A stretch of 33,234 bases of DNA, taken from Conexibacter sp. CPCC 205762 (GTDB lineage: Bacteria > Actinomycetota > Thermoleophilia > Solirubrobacterales > Solirubrobacteraceae). The DNA lies in the NCBI RefSeq assembly GCF_030646155.1, contig NZ_JAUTDN010000050.1, positions 1 through 33,234 of the forward strand, given 5' to 3'. The stretch's first letter is position 1. Each line of letters starts with the position of its first letter. Below, piece by piece: positions 21,751-30,975 of the stretch. The notes under the pieces are model-generated. The model did not search any database and was not told where the DNA came from. It saw nothing but the letters and a program-made list of their open reading frames with translations. The position numbers and the translations under genes are program-made.

Positions 21751-23202
21751 ATGACTGAGACCACACAGACGCTTGACGGCGACGCCGTCGCCCCGGCACC
21801 TACGACCCCGGCCTGGGAGCCGCAGCAGATCGCCGCGCTGGCGGTGATCGCGGTCGTCGGCGTGATCGTCGCGCTGACGCAGACGCTGCTGGTGCCGGTG
21901 ATGGGCGCGATCCAGGCTGACCTCGGCAGCTCGACTGCGGGCACGCAGTGGCTGCTGACCTCGACGCTGCTGTCGGCGGCGGTCGCGGTGCCGGTCTTCG
22001 GTCGTCTCGGCGACCTCTACGGCAAGCGGCTGATGCTGATGGTCGCGACCGGGGCGCTGGCCGTCGGCTCGCTGGTCTGCGCGCTCACGAGCGACCTGAC
22101 CGTGATGATCGCCGGGCGCGCGATCACCGGCATGTCGGCGGCGGCGATCCCGTTGGGGATCTCGCTGATCGGCCAGATCCTTCCGCGCGAGCGGGCCGGC
22201 GGCGGGATCGCGCTGGTGAGCGCGACGCTCGGCGTCGGCGGCGCGCTCGGGCTGCCGCTGGCGGCGCTGGTCGCCGAGCACGCCGACTACCACGTGCTGT
22301 TCTGGATCTGCGCCGCGGGCGGCGCGCTCGCCGTCGCCGGGATGCTGTTCTTCGTCTCCGAGCCGGCGGGCCGCGCGCAGGGCCGGCTCGACCTCGTCGG
22401 CAGCGTGCTGCTGGGCGCCACGCTGATCGCGCTGCTGCTGCCGCTGTCGCAGGCGAAGGCATGGGGGTGGGGCGATCCGCGCACGCTCGGGCTGCTGGCC
22501 GCGGCCGTCGTCGGCCTCGTCGTCTTCGTGCTGGTCGAGAAGCGGATCGCCTCGCCGCTGATCGACGTCGTCGCGAACGCGCGGCCGGCGCTGCTGCTGA
22601 CCAACGTCGCCTCGATCTGCGTCGGCTTCGCGCTGTTCGCGTCGCTGATCGGCACGGCGTCGTTCGTGCAGGCGCCGCCGGAGGCCGGCTACGGCTTCGG
22701 CTCCTCGGTGCTGGAGGGCGGGCTGGCGATGCTGCCCTCGGGCGTGATGATGCTGCTGCTGTCGCCGGTCTCGGCGAAGCTGTCGGCGCGCTTCGGGCCG
22801 AAGGTGACGCTGGCGCTCGGCGCCTCGATCGTCGCGCTCGGCTTCGTCGTCCGGATCGTGCTGGTCGACGCCTACTGGCAGGTGCTCGTCGGCACGACGA
22901 TCGCGGGCGCGGGCACCGGCATCGCCTATGCCGCGATGCCGTCGCTGATCCTGCTCGGCGCCAAGCAGTCCCAGCTCGCGGCCGCCAACGGCCTCAACGC
23001 GCTCTGCCGCACCACCGGCAGCTCGCTCGCGAGCGCCGCCGGCGGCACCCTGCTGGCGTCGATGACCGTGACGCTCGCCGGCAGCGAGCTGCCGTCGCTG
23101 GCCGGTTACCGCACGCTCTTCGCGATCTGCGCCGGCGCGGCGCTGGTCGGAGCGCTGGTCGCGCTCGTGATCCCGGCGGCGACGGAGCGGGAGCTGGGAT
23201 GA
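21751..23202 (+). CDS. MFS drug-efflux transporter (DHA2, EmrB/QacA-like)
   Basis: A 483-aa membrane protein with about fourteen hydrophobic segments. Family signatures are GTQWLLTSTLLSAAVAVPVFGRLGDLYGKR (helices 2-3 and the loop motif A) and the motif-C-like stretch GVGGALGLPLAALVAEH in helix 5. Such transporters export toxic compounds by proton antiport; the substrate is unknown. The N-terminal 25 residues are polar and Thr/Pro-rich. Transcription is probably controlled through the tandem operator just upstream. A clear hairpin follows the gene, so the second MFS gene 100 nt later is likely separate. Confidence 0.88.
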   Translation: MTETTQTLDGDAVAPAPTTPAWEPQQIAALAVIAVVGVIVALTQTLLVPVMGAIQADLGSSTAGTQWLLTSTLLSAAVAVPVFGRLGDLYGKRLMLMVATGALAVGSLVCALTSDLTVMIAGRAITGMSAAAIPLGISLIGQILPRERAGGGIALVSATLGVGGALGLPLAALVAEHADYHVLFWICAAGGALAVAGMLFFVSEPAGRAQGRLDLVGSVLLGATLIALLLPLSQAKAWGWGDPRTLGLLAAAVVGLVVFVLVEKRIASPLIDVVANARPALLLTNVASICVGFALFASLIGTASFVQAPPEAGYGFGSSVLEGGLAMLPSGVMMLLLSPVSAKLSARFGPKVTLALGASIVALGFVVRIVLVDAYWQVLVGTTIAGAGTGIAYAAMPSLILLGAKQSQLAAANGLNALCRTTGSSLASAAGGTLLASMTVTLAGSELPSLAGYRTLFAICAGAALVGALVALVIPAATERELG

Positions 23203-23217
23203 CCCGCCTGCGCTCTG

Positions 23218-23238
23218 GGGGGTCCTGACAGGACCCCT
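23218..23238 (+). terminator. Terminator hairpin between the two MFS genes
   Basis: GGGGTCCT (23219-23226) and AGGACCCC (23230-23237) form a perfect 8-bp stem with a GAC loop, extendable by one G-T pair. It lies 16 nt after the first MFS stop and lacks a long U-tract. Confidence 0.6.
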
Positions 23239-23304
23239 CGGCGTCGGCGCCGGGTCGCTTTCCTTGGAGAATGTCCCCCGTGCTCTCCGAGGTGTCCCGA
23301 TCCG

Positions 23305-24789
23305 ATGTCGCAGTCCGTTGACGTGCCCGCGCAGCATCAGCCGCTGAGCTGGCGGGGTCCGCTCGCCGGCAGCTACTGGGCTGCCGTCGGGCTGGTGCTG
23401 TGCGCGCTGACCCCGTTCCTCGTGCTCAGCTCGGCGACGCCGGCGCTGGAGGGGCTGATCTCCGGCAGCGTCGGGCTCGGCCGGACCGGGATGGAGATGA
23501 GCGCGGGGATGGCCGACGCCGCCTACTGCTTCGGCACCGTTCTCGCCGTCCAGCTGATCTCGCGGCTGCCCGGCCGGCGGCTGCTGGTCGGCTTCGCCGC
23601 GCTGTTCGTCGTCGCCTCGGTGCTGACGGCGGCGGCCAGCTCGCCGCCGCTGTTCTTCGCCGGCCGGATCCTGCAGGGGATCAGCACCAGCCTGATGCTG
23701 ATCACCGCCGCGCCGGCGCTCGTGCTCGGCTTTCCGACGCGGCGGATGCGCTCGACCGCGATGGTGATGAACATGGGGATCTTCGGGGCGGTCGCGCTCG
23801 GTCCCGTGATCGGCGGCGCCTTCGCCGGCCTCGCCGACTGGCGGCTGCTGTTCTGGATATCGGCCGGCGTCGGCGCCGCCGCGCTGGCGCTGGTCGTGCT
23901 GACGTTCACCGACGCCCCGCCGACCGACCGCGAGCTGAGGTTCGATCCCGAGTCGCTCGCGCTCGCCTCGATCGGCTGCACGGCCGCGTTCTTCGGCGCC
24001 TCCAGCCTCGTCGACCACGGCTTCACCGACGCGATCGTGCTGGGCCCGCTGCTGCTGGGCGTCGCCTGCATCGTCGGCCTGATCGTCCATCAGACGTTCG
24101 TGCGCGATCCGCTGATGCCGGTGCGGCAGCTCGGGCACACGATCCCGCTGGCGGCGATCGCGCTCGCGATGGTCGCGGGCGCCGGCTCGGTCGCGCTCGT
24201 CGGCCTGCTGCAGCTGACGGTCGCCGAGCACGGCCTCTCGACGGCGCTGTTCTGGCCCGAGTTCGGCGGCGCGGTCGTCACCGCGCTGCTGTTCGGCACG
24301 CTCTTCTTCACCCGCTGGGTGCCGCTGCTCGCCTTCGCCGGGCTGCTCGCGCTCGCCGGCACCGGCCTGCTGCTGACCGGCGCCGCGGGCGGCGACAGCA
24401 CGCTGATCGCGATCGGCGCCGGCGGCGTCGGCCTCGGCGTCGGCGCCTCGGTCGCGCCGGGGCTGTTCGTCGCCGGCTTCGCGCTGCCCTCGCGGCAGCT
24501 GCCGCGCGTCTTCGCGCTCGTCGAGCTGCTGCGCGGCGTCGCCGCGTTCCTGACGGCGCCGCTGCTGATCCACCTCGCCCGCACGACCGGCTCCGACCTC
24601 CCCGACGGCGTGCGGACCGCGACCTGGGCGACCGTCGCGCTGCTCGCCGCCGGGATCGTGCTCGTCGCCGCGATCGCGCTCAGCGGCCGCGTCCGTCTGC
24701 AACGGCCGCGGATCGAGTCGTGGCAGCAGGGCGAGGGGACGGCGCTCGACTCGGCGCCGCTGGGCGCGGCGCTGCGCCGCCGCGGCTGA
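23305..24789 (+). CDS. MFS transporter
   Basis: A 494-aa polytopic membrane protein with about fourteen hydrophobic segments of MFS type. Helix 3-5 stretches read FAGRILQGISTSLMLITAAP and MNMGIFGAVALGPVIGGAFAG, the latter resembling the drug-efflux motif C. The usual D-R-x-G-R-R loop after helix 2 is replaced by SRLPGRRLL. It is less typical than its upstream neighbour and its substrate is unknown. The start has GAGGTG 10 nt upstream. The two MFS genes have the same strand but are separated by a terminator, so they may respond to different signals. The 90 nt after the stop contain no gene. Confidence 0.82.
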   Translation: MSQSVDVPAQHQPLSWRGPLAGSYWAAVGLVLCALTPFLVLSSATPALEGLISGSVGLGRTGMEMSAGMADAAYCFGTVLAVQLISRLPGRRLLVGFAALFVVASVLTAAASSPPLFFAGRILQGISTSLMLITAAPALVLGFPTRRMRSTAMVMNMGIFGAVALGPVIGGAFAGLADWRLLFWISAGVGAAALALVVLTFTDAPPTDRELRFDPESLALASIGCTAAFFGASSLVDHGFTDAIVLGPLLLGVACIVGLIVHQTFVRDPLMPVRQLGHTIPLAAIALAMVAGAGSVALVGLLQLTVAEHGLSTALFWPEFGGAVVTALLFGTLFFTRWVPLLAFAGLLALAGTGLLLTGAAGGDSTLIAIGAGGVGLGVGASVAPGLFVAGFALPSRQLPRVFALVELLRGVAAFLTAPLLIHLARTTGSDLPDGVRTATWATVALLAAGIVLVAAIALSGRVRLQRPRIESWQQGEGTALDSAPLGAALRRRG

Positions 24790-24879
24790 CGCGCGAGACG
24801 CTTCACCCCGGCCCGGCCTCGGTCACCGGTCTGACCGCCGCCGAGTCCCGCGCGCCGCTGCGCGAGCTGAAGGGCCGAT

Positions 24880-24916
24880 GACCGCGCCGGCGGAGCCGTC
24901 ACGGCGCCGCGCGGTC
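24880..24916. terminator. Bidirectional terminator between convergent MFS genes
   Basis: GACCGCG (24880-24886) and CGCGGTC (24910-24916), continued by CGGCG and CGCCG after one bulged C, give a 12-bp stem. Its last bases reach into the stop codon of the minus-strand MFS gene. It lies 90 nt beyond the plus-strand MFS stop. Confidence 0.6.
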
Positions 24917-26210
24917 AGGCGGCAGCGTCGTCGCTCGCTTCCCTGAGTGCGAGCGCCGCGAGCGCGCCGAGCACGAGCACGGCGGGCATGAGCCACAGCA
25001 CCTTGCGGTAGTCGTCGAGGTCGGGCGCGCTGTCCAGCGCCCAGCCGGGGACGGCTTGGAGCACGCCGCCGACGATGAAGCAGGTGCCGTTGACGATCGC
25101 GGAGGCGCTGCCGATCAGGGCCGGCGGAACGGATTCGCCGGCGATCGTGAAGCCGAGCATGTGGGTGCCGGCGAAGACGCCGACGGCGAGCATCACGACC
25201 ATGCTGGCGCCGGTTCCGTTGCTGGGGCCGTATATGAACAGCGCGACCGCGAGCGCCTGCAGCAGCATGCCGACGACGGCCGGCCACTTGCGGCTTCTCC
25301 AGCGGTCGGAGACGACGTTGACCAGCGGCGCGCCGAAGGCGAGCCCGAGCCAGGCGAGCGCGGACAGCACGGCCGCGAAGCCGGCGGTCGCGCCGCGCGC
25401 CTCCTGCACGCGCGGTCCCCACAGCACGCCGACCGCGAGCATCGTGCCGAAGGAGGCGCCGGCGAACGCGGCGGCCAGCAGCACCTGCCGGTTGGTGAGG
25501 CAGGTGCGGAGGTCTCTGACGATCTCGCCGAGGACGTTGCCGTGGTGCGCGGCGGCCTCGGCGGCGGCCTGCTCCGGCGTCGAGACCGGGTTGCGCACGA
25601 GCAGCACGAACGCGACCGTCAGCAGCACGCCGAAGGTGCCGAAGCCGGCCAGCAGCTGCGACCAGCTCATCTGCTTCAGCAGCGCGCTGATGACCGGCTG
25701 GCCGACGGCGGAGCCGAGCGAGGCGAACATCTGCACGAGCCCGAACATCAGCCCGTACTTGGCCGCGTCGAACCATTTGCCGCCGATGTAGCCGGCGCCG
25801 ACGAACCCGAACGAGGCGCCGACCGCGAGCACGATCTGCGCCGCGACGAGCGTCGCGAAGCTGGTCGTGCCGGCGAACAGGAACGCCCCGGCGGTGACGA
25901 GCGCGACCGCGATCGCCATCAACGGCCGCGTGCCGTAACGGTCCAGCAGCGAGCCGGAGAAGAACTGGACGATCGCGAAGGCGACCGTGTAGACCGAGGC
26001 CGCGGAGCTGATCTGCGACAGCGTCAGGTCGGCGTCCTTCTGGATGTCGGGCGAGACGATGCCGTAGCCGGTCTGGATCGCGAACAGCCAGACGACGAAG
26101 ATCGTCGCGAGGATCCAGATCGTCCATGCCTCGGGTCCGCCCTGGCGCGCGCGGTCTCTGCCGAAGAACGACGTCGTCGCGTGGGCGTAGCCCGCATGTC
26201 CGCTCGACAT
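24915..26210 (-). CDS. MFS transporter coupled to guanine deaminase (OFA-like)
   Basis: A 431-aa transporter with about twelve membrane helices. An early VYTVAFAIVQFFSGSLLDRYGTRPLM segment carries the motif-A D-R-x-G-x-R pattern, and GFVGAGYIGGKWFDAAKYG follows in helix 4-5. The layout resembles the oxalate/formate-antiporter (OFA) branch of MFS. Its start codon overlaps the stop of guaD (26210), so translation is coupled. By context the cargo is probably a purine or a purine-breakdown acid; this is inference, since sequence alone does not fix it. The start is set by the overlap and by the first polar residues before helix 1. Confidence 0.82.
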   Translation of the reverse strand: MSSGHAGYAHATTSFFGRDRARQGGPEAWTIWILATIFVVWLFAIQTGYGIVSPDIQKDADLTLSQISSAASVYTVAFAIVQFFSGSLLDRYGTRPLMAIAVALVTAGAFLFAGTTSFATLVAAQIVLAVGASFGFVGAGYIGGKWFDAAKYGLMFGLVQMFASLGSAVGQPVISALLKQMSWSQLLAGFGTFGVLLTVAFVLLVRNPVSTPEQAAAEAAAHHGNVLGEIVRDLRTCLTNRQVLLAAAFAGASFGTMLAVGVLWGPRVQEARGATAGFAAVLSALAWLGLAFGAPLVNVVSDRWRSRKWPAVVGMLLQALAVALFIYGPSNGTGASMVVMLAVGVFAGTHMLGFTIAGESVPPALIGSASAIVNGTCFIVGGVLQAVPGWALDSAPDLDDYRKVLWLMPAVLVLGALAALALREASDDAAA

Positions 26211-27517
26211 CAGACGCTCCTCTGGTAGGCGGGCGCGCCCGCGACGTAGGTGGCCGCGACCGCGCGGTCGTCGGCCATGATCGACAGCACGAACATCAGC
26301 TCCTCGGTGTCCTTGGCGCGCTCGCTGCGGTAGGCCAGCAGCGGCGTCGCCTGCGTGTCGAGCACGACGAAGTCGGCTTCCATCCCGACGTCGAGCGAGC
26401 CGATCCTGTCGGCCAGGTCGAGCGCCTCGGCGCCGCCGCGGGTGGCGAGGAAGAACGACTTCTGCGCGTCGAGCGGGTAGGCGTTCAGCTCCGCGACCTT
26501 GTAGGCCTCGTTCATCGTCTGCAGCAGCGAGAAGCTCGTGCCGGCGCCGATGTCGGTGCCGAGCCCGACGTGCATCGGCCGCTTCGGGTCCTTCGCCGCA
26601 TGGACGTGGAAGAGGCCGCTTCCGAGGAAGAGGTTGGAGGTCGGGCAGTGCGCGACCGCCGAGCCGGTCTCGTGCACGCGATGGCGCTCTCTGGCGGTCA
26701 GGTGGACGCCGTGCGCGAGCACCGCGCGACGGCCGAGCAGGCCGAAGTGGTCGTAGACGTCGAGGTAGCCGGCGCGGTCGGGGAAGAGCTGGCGCACCCA
26801 CTGGATCTCGCCGACGTTCTCCGACACGTGCGTGTGTATGAAGGTGCCGGGCGACTCCTTCCACAGGGCGCCCGCCAGCTCCAGCTGCGCGGGCGTGCTG
26901 GTCGGCGCGAAGCGCGGCGTGATCGCGTACATGTTGCGGCCGTTGCCGTGCCATCTGGCGATCAGCGCCTTCGAGTCGTCGTAGCCCGACTGGGCGGTGT
27001 CGAGCAGTCTCTCGGGCGCGTTGCGGTCCATCAGCACCTTGCCGCCGATCATCCGCGTCCCGCGCCGCTGCGACTCCTCGAAGAAGGCGTCGGCCGAGCC
27101 GGGGTAGACGGCCGCGAAGGTGACCGCGGTCGTCGTGCCGTTGGCGAGCAGCTGGTCGAAGTAGAGCTTCGCGACGGCGTCGGCGTGGGCCTTGTCGGCG
27201 AACGCCTGCTCCTCGATGAAGGTGTAGTTGTTGAGCCAGTCGATCAGCTGCGAGCCGAACGCGCCGATGATCCCCGTCTGCACGTAGTGGATGTGCGTGT
27301 CGACGAAGCCGGCGCAGATCAGCGCATCGGGGTAGTGGACGACCTCGACGCCGTCGGGCACCTGGTCGCGCAGCTCGGCATACGGGCCGAACGCCGTGAT
27401 CACGCCGTCGCTGGAGACGATCAGCGCGTCCTCGACGTCGACCAGCGCGTCGTCGACGAAGAAGGGGTCGCCGCGGAAGCTGATCGCATGCCCCCGCACC
27501 GCTGTGGTCTGCGCCAT
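26210..27517 (-). CDS. guaD: Guanine deaminase (GuaD)
   Basis: A 435-aa zinc amidohydrolase converting guanine to xanthine and ammonia. Motifs are FVDTHIHYVQTG with metal ligands His75 and His77, THVSENVGEI, LAHGVHLTARE, HCPTSNLFLGSGLF, and LGTDIGAGTSFSLLQTMNEA with the conserved Asp. The phrase CPTSNLFLGSG is diagnostic of guanine deaminases over other amidohydrolases. Length is normal. The start at 27517 has GGAGGG 10 nt upstream, although the frame is open for 42 more codons. The transporter gene follows with an overlapping start. An unusual three-arm inverted repeat lies 54 nt upstream and may control expression. Confidence 0.92.
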   Translation of the reverse strand: MAQTTAVRGHAISFRGDPFFVDDALVDVEDALIVSSDGVITAFGPYAELRDQVPDGVEVVHYPDALICAGFVDTHIHYVQTGIIGAFGSQLIDWLNNYTFIEEQAFADKAHADAVAKLYFDQLLANGTTTAVTFAAVYPGSADAFFEESQRRGTRMIGGKVLMDRNAPERLLDTAQSGYDDSKALIARWHGNGRNMYAITPRFAPTSTPAQLELAGALWKESPGTFIHTHVSENVGEIQWVRQLFPDRAGYLDVYDHFGLLGRRAVLAHGVHLTARERHRVHETGSAVAHCPTSNLFLGSGLFHVHAAKDPKRPMHVGLGTDIGAGTSFSLLQTMNEAYKVAELNAYPLDAQKSFFLATRGGAEALDLADRIGSLDVGMEADFVVLDTQATPLLAYRSERAKDTEELMFVLSIMADDRAVAATYVAGAPAYQRSV

Positions 27518-27570
27518 GCCAGTGGTTCCCTCCGTCCGGACGACCCGAGCGCGCCATGCTGCTCCGCGGC

Positions 27571-27603
27571 GGGGTGAGGCCGCCTCACCCCGGTGGGGTG
27601 AGG
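27571..27603 (-). terminator. Three-arm alternative hairpin between the kinase gene and guaD
   Basis: Three 9-nt arms are arranged GGGGTGAGG (27571-27579), CCTCACCCC (27583-27591), GGGGTGAGG (27595-27603), with 3-nt loops. The middle arm can pair with either outer arm but not both. The kinase stop codon is inside the middle arm. As a terminator it would end the kinase transcript. As mutually exclusive hairpins it could act as an attenuator for guaD, whose ATG starts 54 nt downstream on the minus strand. No U-tract is present. Confidence 0.6.
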
Positions 27604-28808
27604 CGCCCGCGTCCTCGAGGCCGCTTGCGCCGGGGGTGCGCACGCAGCTTCACCCCGTGACGCGCGGTGGCGGCGTGGGCGGTCGCATCCGCGTCGAGTG
27701 CCTGGAGCAGGTCGAGCACATGACCGCGTTGGGCGAAGAGGTCCTCGGCCGAGCGGTCGAACTGCTGCTCGAGGCCGGCGAGCTGCTCGGGGTCGTGCGC
27801 GCGCCGTACGAGCGCGGGGGCCATCCAGAGGTATTTGAGGACCGCGGAGGCCGCGATGCCGCAGCGGACCTGCGCAGGGTCGCCGTCCCAGCCGGCGCTG
27901 GAGAGGCCGTCGAGGTAGCCCGCCACCGTCAGCTCGTGCAGCTCGCGGACGGCACCGCCGTCGACGAAGCAGTCGAGGACCGCGTCGGGGACGAGGTTGC
28001 CGACGTCCTCGCCGAGCGCACCGATGCCGGCGTAGGCCCAGTCGATCGCGATCGTGCGGTCGTCGCGGTCCGCGAACAGGTTGGGCGGCCAGACGTCGAG
28101 GTGGCACAGCGTCTGCGGCAGCTCGGCCAGCAGCGAGAAGAGCATGGCGCGGCGGCGCCAGACGTCGGCGACCCAGCGGTCGAGCGGCTGCGGCATCGCG
28201 ATCCGCACAAGCGGATGGCGCCACGCCTCGGGCGGCAGCGGAGTTGCGATCTCGCCGGCGCGGCGCTCGACGTAGGCGCGCAGCCAGCCGCGGCTGAGCC
28301 AGCGCGGTAACTCGCCGCATCGGCTCACGAAGCCGGCCTGGGCGGCACCGAGGTGCCGCGCCGCGACGGCGTAGCGCGCGAGCGGCCAGTCGCCGGCTGG
28401 GACGGCGCCGCCGACATCTTCGAGCCACAGCGCCACGTGCTCGTCCGTGCGCTCGGCGACCAGCAGACAACGCGGCGCGCGCAGCCCGCCCGACAGCTCG
28501 TCCAGCAGGCCGGAGCCGTAGAGCAGCGCCTCGTGTTTCCAGTACATCGGGTCCCGCGGGCTTCTGCTGGAGCGCCAGTGGCGGTGGCCCGCGTCGGAGT
28601 GGACGACGAGCTTGAGGACGGCCGACCAGGGCTGTGCCGCTCCCGGAGCGGACGCGACGCGCCAGAGGCCGCCCGTGGCGCCGCCGGGACCCGCCCCATC
28701 CAGTGGCGCGACGACATGCGGCTCGGGCGGGGCCGAGCGGTCGCCGGTCAACCGCGCGACGACGGTCGAGAGCTCGTCGCGGTCGAATGACGGAGCGGGC
28801 AACGGCAT
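27585..28808 (-). CDS. APH-like phosphotransferase (aminoglycoside/choline kinase fold)
   Basis: The 407-aa protein has the kinase-like phosphotransferase core: CHLDVWPPNLF with His236, Asp238 (catalytic) and Asn243, and AIDWAYAG with Asp256 as the Mg-binding acidic residue, both in the expected order. The N-terminal lobe contains AVLKLV with a Lys at 66, a plausible ATP contact. The C-terminal 25 residues are strongly basic and overlap the hairpin downstream. Such proteins phosphorylate small molecules such as aminoglycosides, homoserine or choline; the substrate is unknown. It lies upstream of guaD on the same strand, but the hairpin suggests a separate unit. The gap to the protease gene upstream is 43 nt. 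Confidence 0.8.
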   Translation of the reverse strand: MPLPAPSFDRDELSTVVARLTGDRSAPPEPHVVAPLDGAGPGGATGGLWRVASAPGAAQPWSAVLKLVVHSDAGHRHWRSSRSPRDPMYWKHEALLYGSGLLDELSGGLRAPRCLLVAERTDEHVALWLEDVGGAVPAGDWPLARYAVAARHLGAAQAGFVSRCGELPRWLSRGWLRAYVERRAGEIATPLPPEAWRHPLVRIAMPQPLDRWVADVWRRRAMLFSLLAELPQTLCHLDVWPPNLFADRDDRTIAIDWAYAGIGALGEDVGNLVPDAVLDCFVDGGAVRELHELTVAGYLDGLSSAGWDGDPAQVRCGIAASAVLKYLWMAPALVRRAHDPEQLAGLEQQFDRSAEDLFAQRGHVLDLLQALDADATAHAATARHGVKLRAHPRRKRPRGRGRLTPPG

Positions 28809-28851
28809 CGAGGCGACTACTCTGACAGCGTCTGCGTGCCGTCGATCGCGG

Positions 28852-30975
28852 TCAGCGTCCGACTGTCAGCGTGTGAGCGGCCGAGGTCGCCGTCGCATGG
28901 GTGTTGGAGCCGGAGTACCTGACGGTGAGGCGGTGTCTGCCGGGCCGCAGCGGAGGGAGCCGTATCGTCCGGGCAGCGCGCGCGACCGCGACGTGCCGGA
29001 TCGTCGTGCCGTCGACGGCGATGGCGAGGCTGCCGGTCACCGGAGGCCGCGCGGTCGCGGCGACGGCGTCGACGCGGACCAGCGCGCGGTCGTGCGGTCC
29101 GATGCTCGCGCGCAGCAGCCGCAGGGTCGCTCGCACCGGCGCCTTGCGGCGGATCGCGGTGACGGTCGCGCGCGAGCCGCGCAGGCGGTGGCTGCCGGTG
29201 TACTGGACCGCGAGGCGCAGGCGCCCGGCCGGCAGGCTCGCCGGCAGTCGCACGGTCGCGCGGCCGCCCCTGAGCGAGCTGGCGGCGAGCAGCTTCGGCC
29301 CGCGGCGGACCTCCACCCGCCCGTCGGCCGGGAGGCCCGGTGAGGACGTCGCGACGGCGATGCGGACGACCGCGGCCTGGCCGACGGTGGAGCGGGCGAC
29401 GCTCGCGGTCACGCGGGTGGCGGTGAGCCGCGATCCGCCGTCGGCCGGGGCAGGCGGCAGCGGGAGCGGGGCGACCGGCCCTGGCGCGTCAGGCGGGGGC
29501 GGGGCGTCGGGCGCCGGAGGCGCGGGGAGGACGGCGGCGGTGGCTGCGGAGGTCGTCGGCGCGACCGGCTCGGCGCCGTCGACGACACAGGTGACGCGGA
29601 CGCTCAGGCGGGCTCCCTGCAGCCCGGCGTCGAGCGTCAGCGCGGCGCCGGTCGCGCCGGGGATCTCGACGGCGTCGGCGAGCCACTGGTGCTCGCAGCG
29701 GTCGGGGGCCGGTCTCCAGCCCGTCACCTCGGCGTGGAGCGTCTCGCCGACCTGCGCGCGGCCGACGATGGTCGGCGGCGCGGTCGCGGTGATCCGCGTG
29801 CGGTAGACGGTCACCTGCACGTGCGCCGAGAGGCCGGGCGCGATCGCGCCGACGTCGATCCGCAGCCCGCGGTTGGGGGTGAACCAGGTCGTGTGCGCGC
29901 CGAAGTTGCCGGTGCCGGCGGCGAGGTCGTAGATCCAGACGGGCATGCGGGAGCCGCCGGCGCTGGTCAGCGGCGGGTCGGCGTCCTCCTGGATCGCGAC
30001 GCCGGGCGTCATCGTGACGGGGAACTGCTGGCCGTCCGGGCGGAACGGCTCGATCGTGCCGCCGCCGGCGTAGAAGGCGCCGGCGTCGAGGCCCGTGCCC
30101 GAGCGATACTCGAGCACGTATCTGCGGCCGGTGTGGGGATCGCTGACGCGGACGGACCGCAGCCCGGCGGCGTCGGCGCGCGGGCGCAGCTCGTAGTCGA
30201 AGCGCGACCGTTCCGGCTCGGCGCTCCAGTCGATCGTGAGCGACTCCCCAGGCGCTTCGAGGCCGAAGTGGTCGCGGAAGACGGCGCCGAGGACGGGGAG
30301 CGGGTGGTCGCCGATCGTCGGCGAGGAGCCCTCGTTGCTCATCAGCTCCGGGTAGCCGAAGTACTCGTCGACGCGGCAGGCGCCGCTCTCGCCGTCGCCG
30401 GGGATCCCGCCGCAGACGCCGCCGGCGGAGTGCGAGAGGCCGAAGTTGTGCCCGAGCTCGTGGACGAGGATCTGCTGCGACTTGCCGGCGCTGCCGGCGG
30501 TGGACGCGACGACCACGCCGCCGGAGGCGAAGCGCGCGACGCCGAGCGTGCCGAGGCCGTTGCGGCCCTGGCAGCTGTCGGGCAGGAGCACGACGAGGTG
30601 CTGCGGTGCCTGGGAGGGCCCCGTCGAGAAGCGGCTGGCCGGGTAGGCCTGGCGCGCGCCGGTCATCAGCGCGTCCAGCTCGCAGGGGTCCGAGTAGCTC
30701 TCGGGCGGCAGCGCGTCGACCGTCGGGTCGACCGTGAACGAGCTGATCTGCCCCTCGCTCAGCTCGCGCCAGTGGTCGGCGGCGGAGGCGACGAGGGCGA
30801 TCAGCTGCTCGTCGCTGGCTGTGAACGGCCGCGCGGCGTCACGCGGGACCGCGATCTGCAGCGTGTGCGGCCGCGGCGACACCGGCGCCGCGGCCCGCGC
30901 GGCGGCCGGCGCCGCCAGCGCGAGCGCGGCCGCCGCCACCGCCGCGGCCAGGGGCCGGTGTCGCGCGCTGCTCAT
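28852..30975 (-). CDS. Secreted metzincin-type zinc metalloprotease with Ig-like repeats
   Basis: The 707-aa protein has a signal peptide (about 1-29, Ala-rich core). The zinc-binding motif HELGHNFGLSH at residues 172-182 matches HExxHxxGxxH, and a candidate Met-turn follows in YPELMSN (Met212). These are the hallmarks of metzincins; the layout is most like gametolysin/M11-type enzymes. Next come an Ig-like stretch near 400-480, a Pro-rich linker (about 490-515), and two Ig-like repeats of the kind found in exported proteins, with GRVEVRRGPKLLAASSL and SLAIAVDGTTIRHVAV. The C-terminus lacks a membrane anchor or sorting signal. Its ATG overlaps the stop of the upstream surface-protein gene (ATGA), so both are co-translated. 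It is probably exported to act on extracellular protein. Confidence 0.85.
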   Translation of the reverse strand: MSSARHRPLAAAVAAAALALAAPAAARAAAPVSPRPHTLQIAVPRDAARPFTASDEQLIALVASAADHWRELSEGQISSFTVDPTVDALPPESYSDPCELDALMTGARQAYPASRFSTGPSQAPQHLVVLLPDSCQGRNGLGTLGVARFASGGVVVASTAGSAGKSQQILVHELGHNFGLSHSAGGVCGGIPGDGESGACRVDEYFGYPELMSNEGSSPTIGDHPLPVLGAVFRDHFGLEAPGESLTIDWSAEPERSRFDYELRPRADAAGLRSVRVSDPHTGRRYVLEYRSGTGLDAGAFYAGGGTIEPFRPDGQQFPVTMTPGVAIQEDADPPLTSAGGSRMPVWIYDLAAGTGNFGAHTTWFTPNRGLRIDVGAIAPGLSAHVQVTVYRTRITATAPPTIVGRAQVGETLHAEVTGWRPAPDRCEHQWLADAVEIPGATGAALTLDAGLQGARLSVRVTCVVDGAEPVAPTTSAATAAVLPAPPAPDAPPPPDAPGPVAPLPLPPAPADGGSRLTATRVTASVARSTVGQAAVVRIAVATSSPGLPADGRVEVRRGPKLLAASSLRGGRATVRLPASLPAGRLRLAVQYTGSHRLRGSRATVTAIRRKAPVRATLRLLRASIGPHDRALVRVDAVAATARPPVTGSLAIAVDGTTIRHVAVARAARTIRLPPLRPGRHRLTVRYSGSNTHATATSAAHTLTVGR

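Noticed and set aside
27518..27603. Purine riboswitch upstream of guaD
   Set aside because: There is no three-way-junction core with conserved pyrimidine-rich loops; only the alternative hairpin is present.
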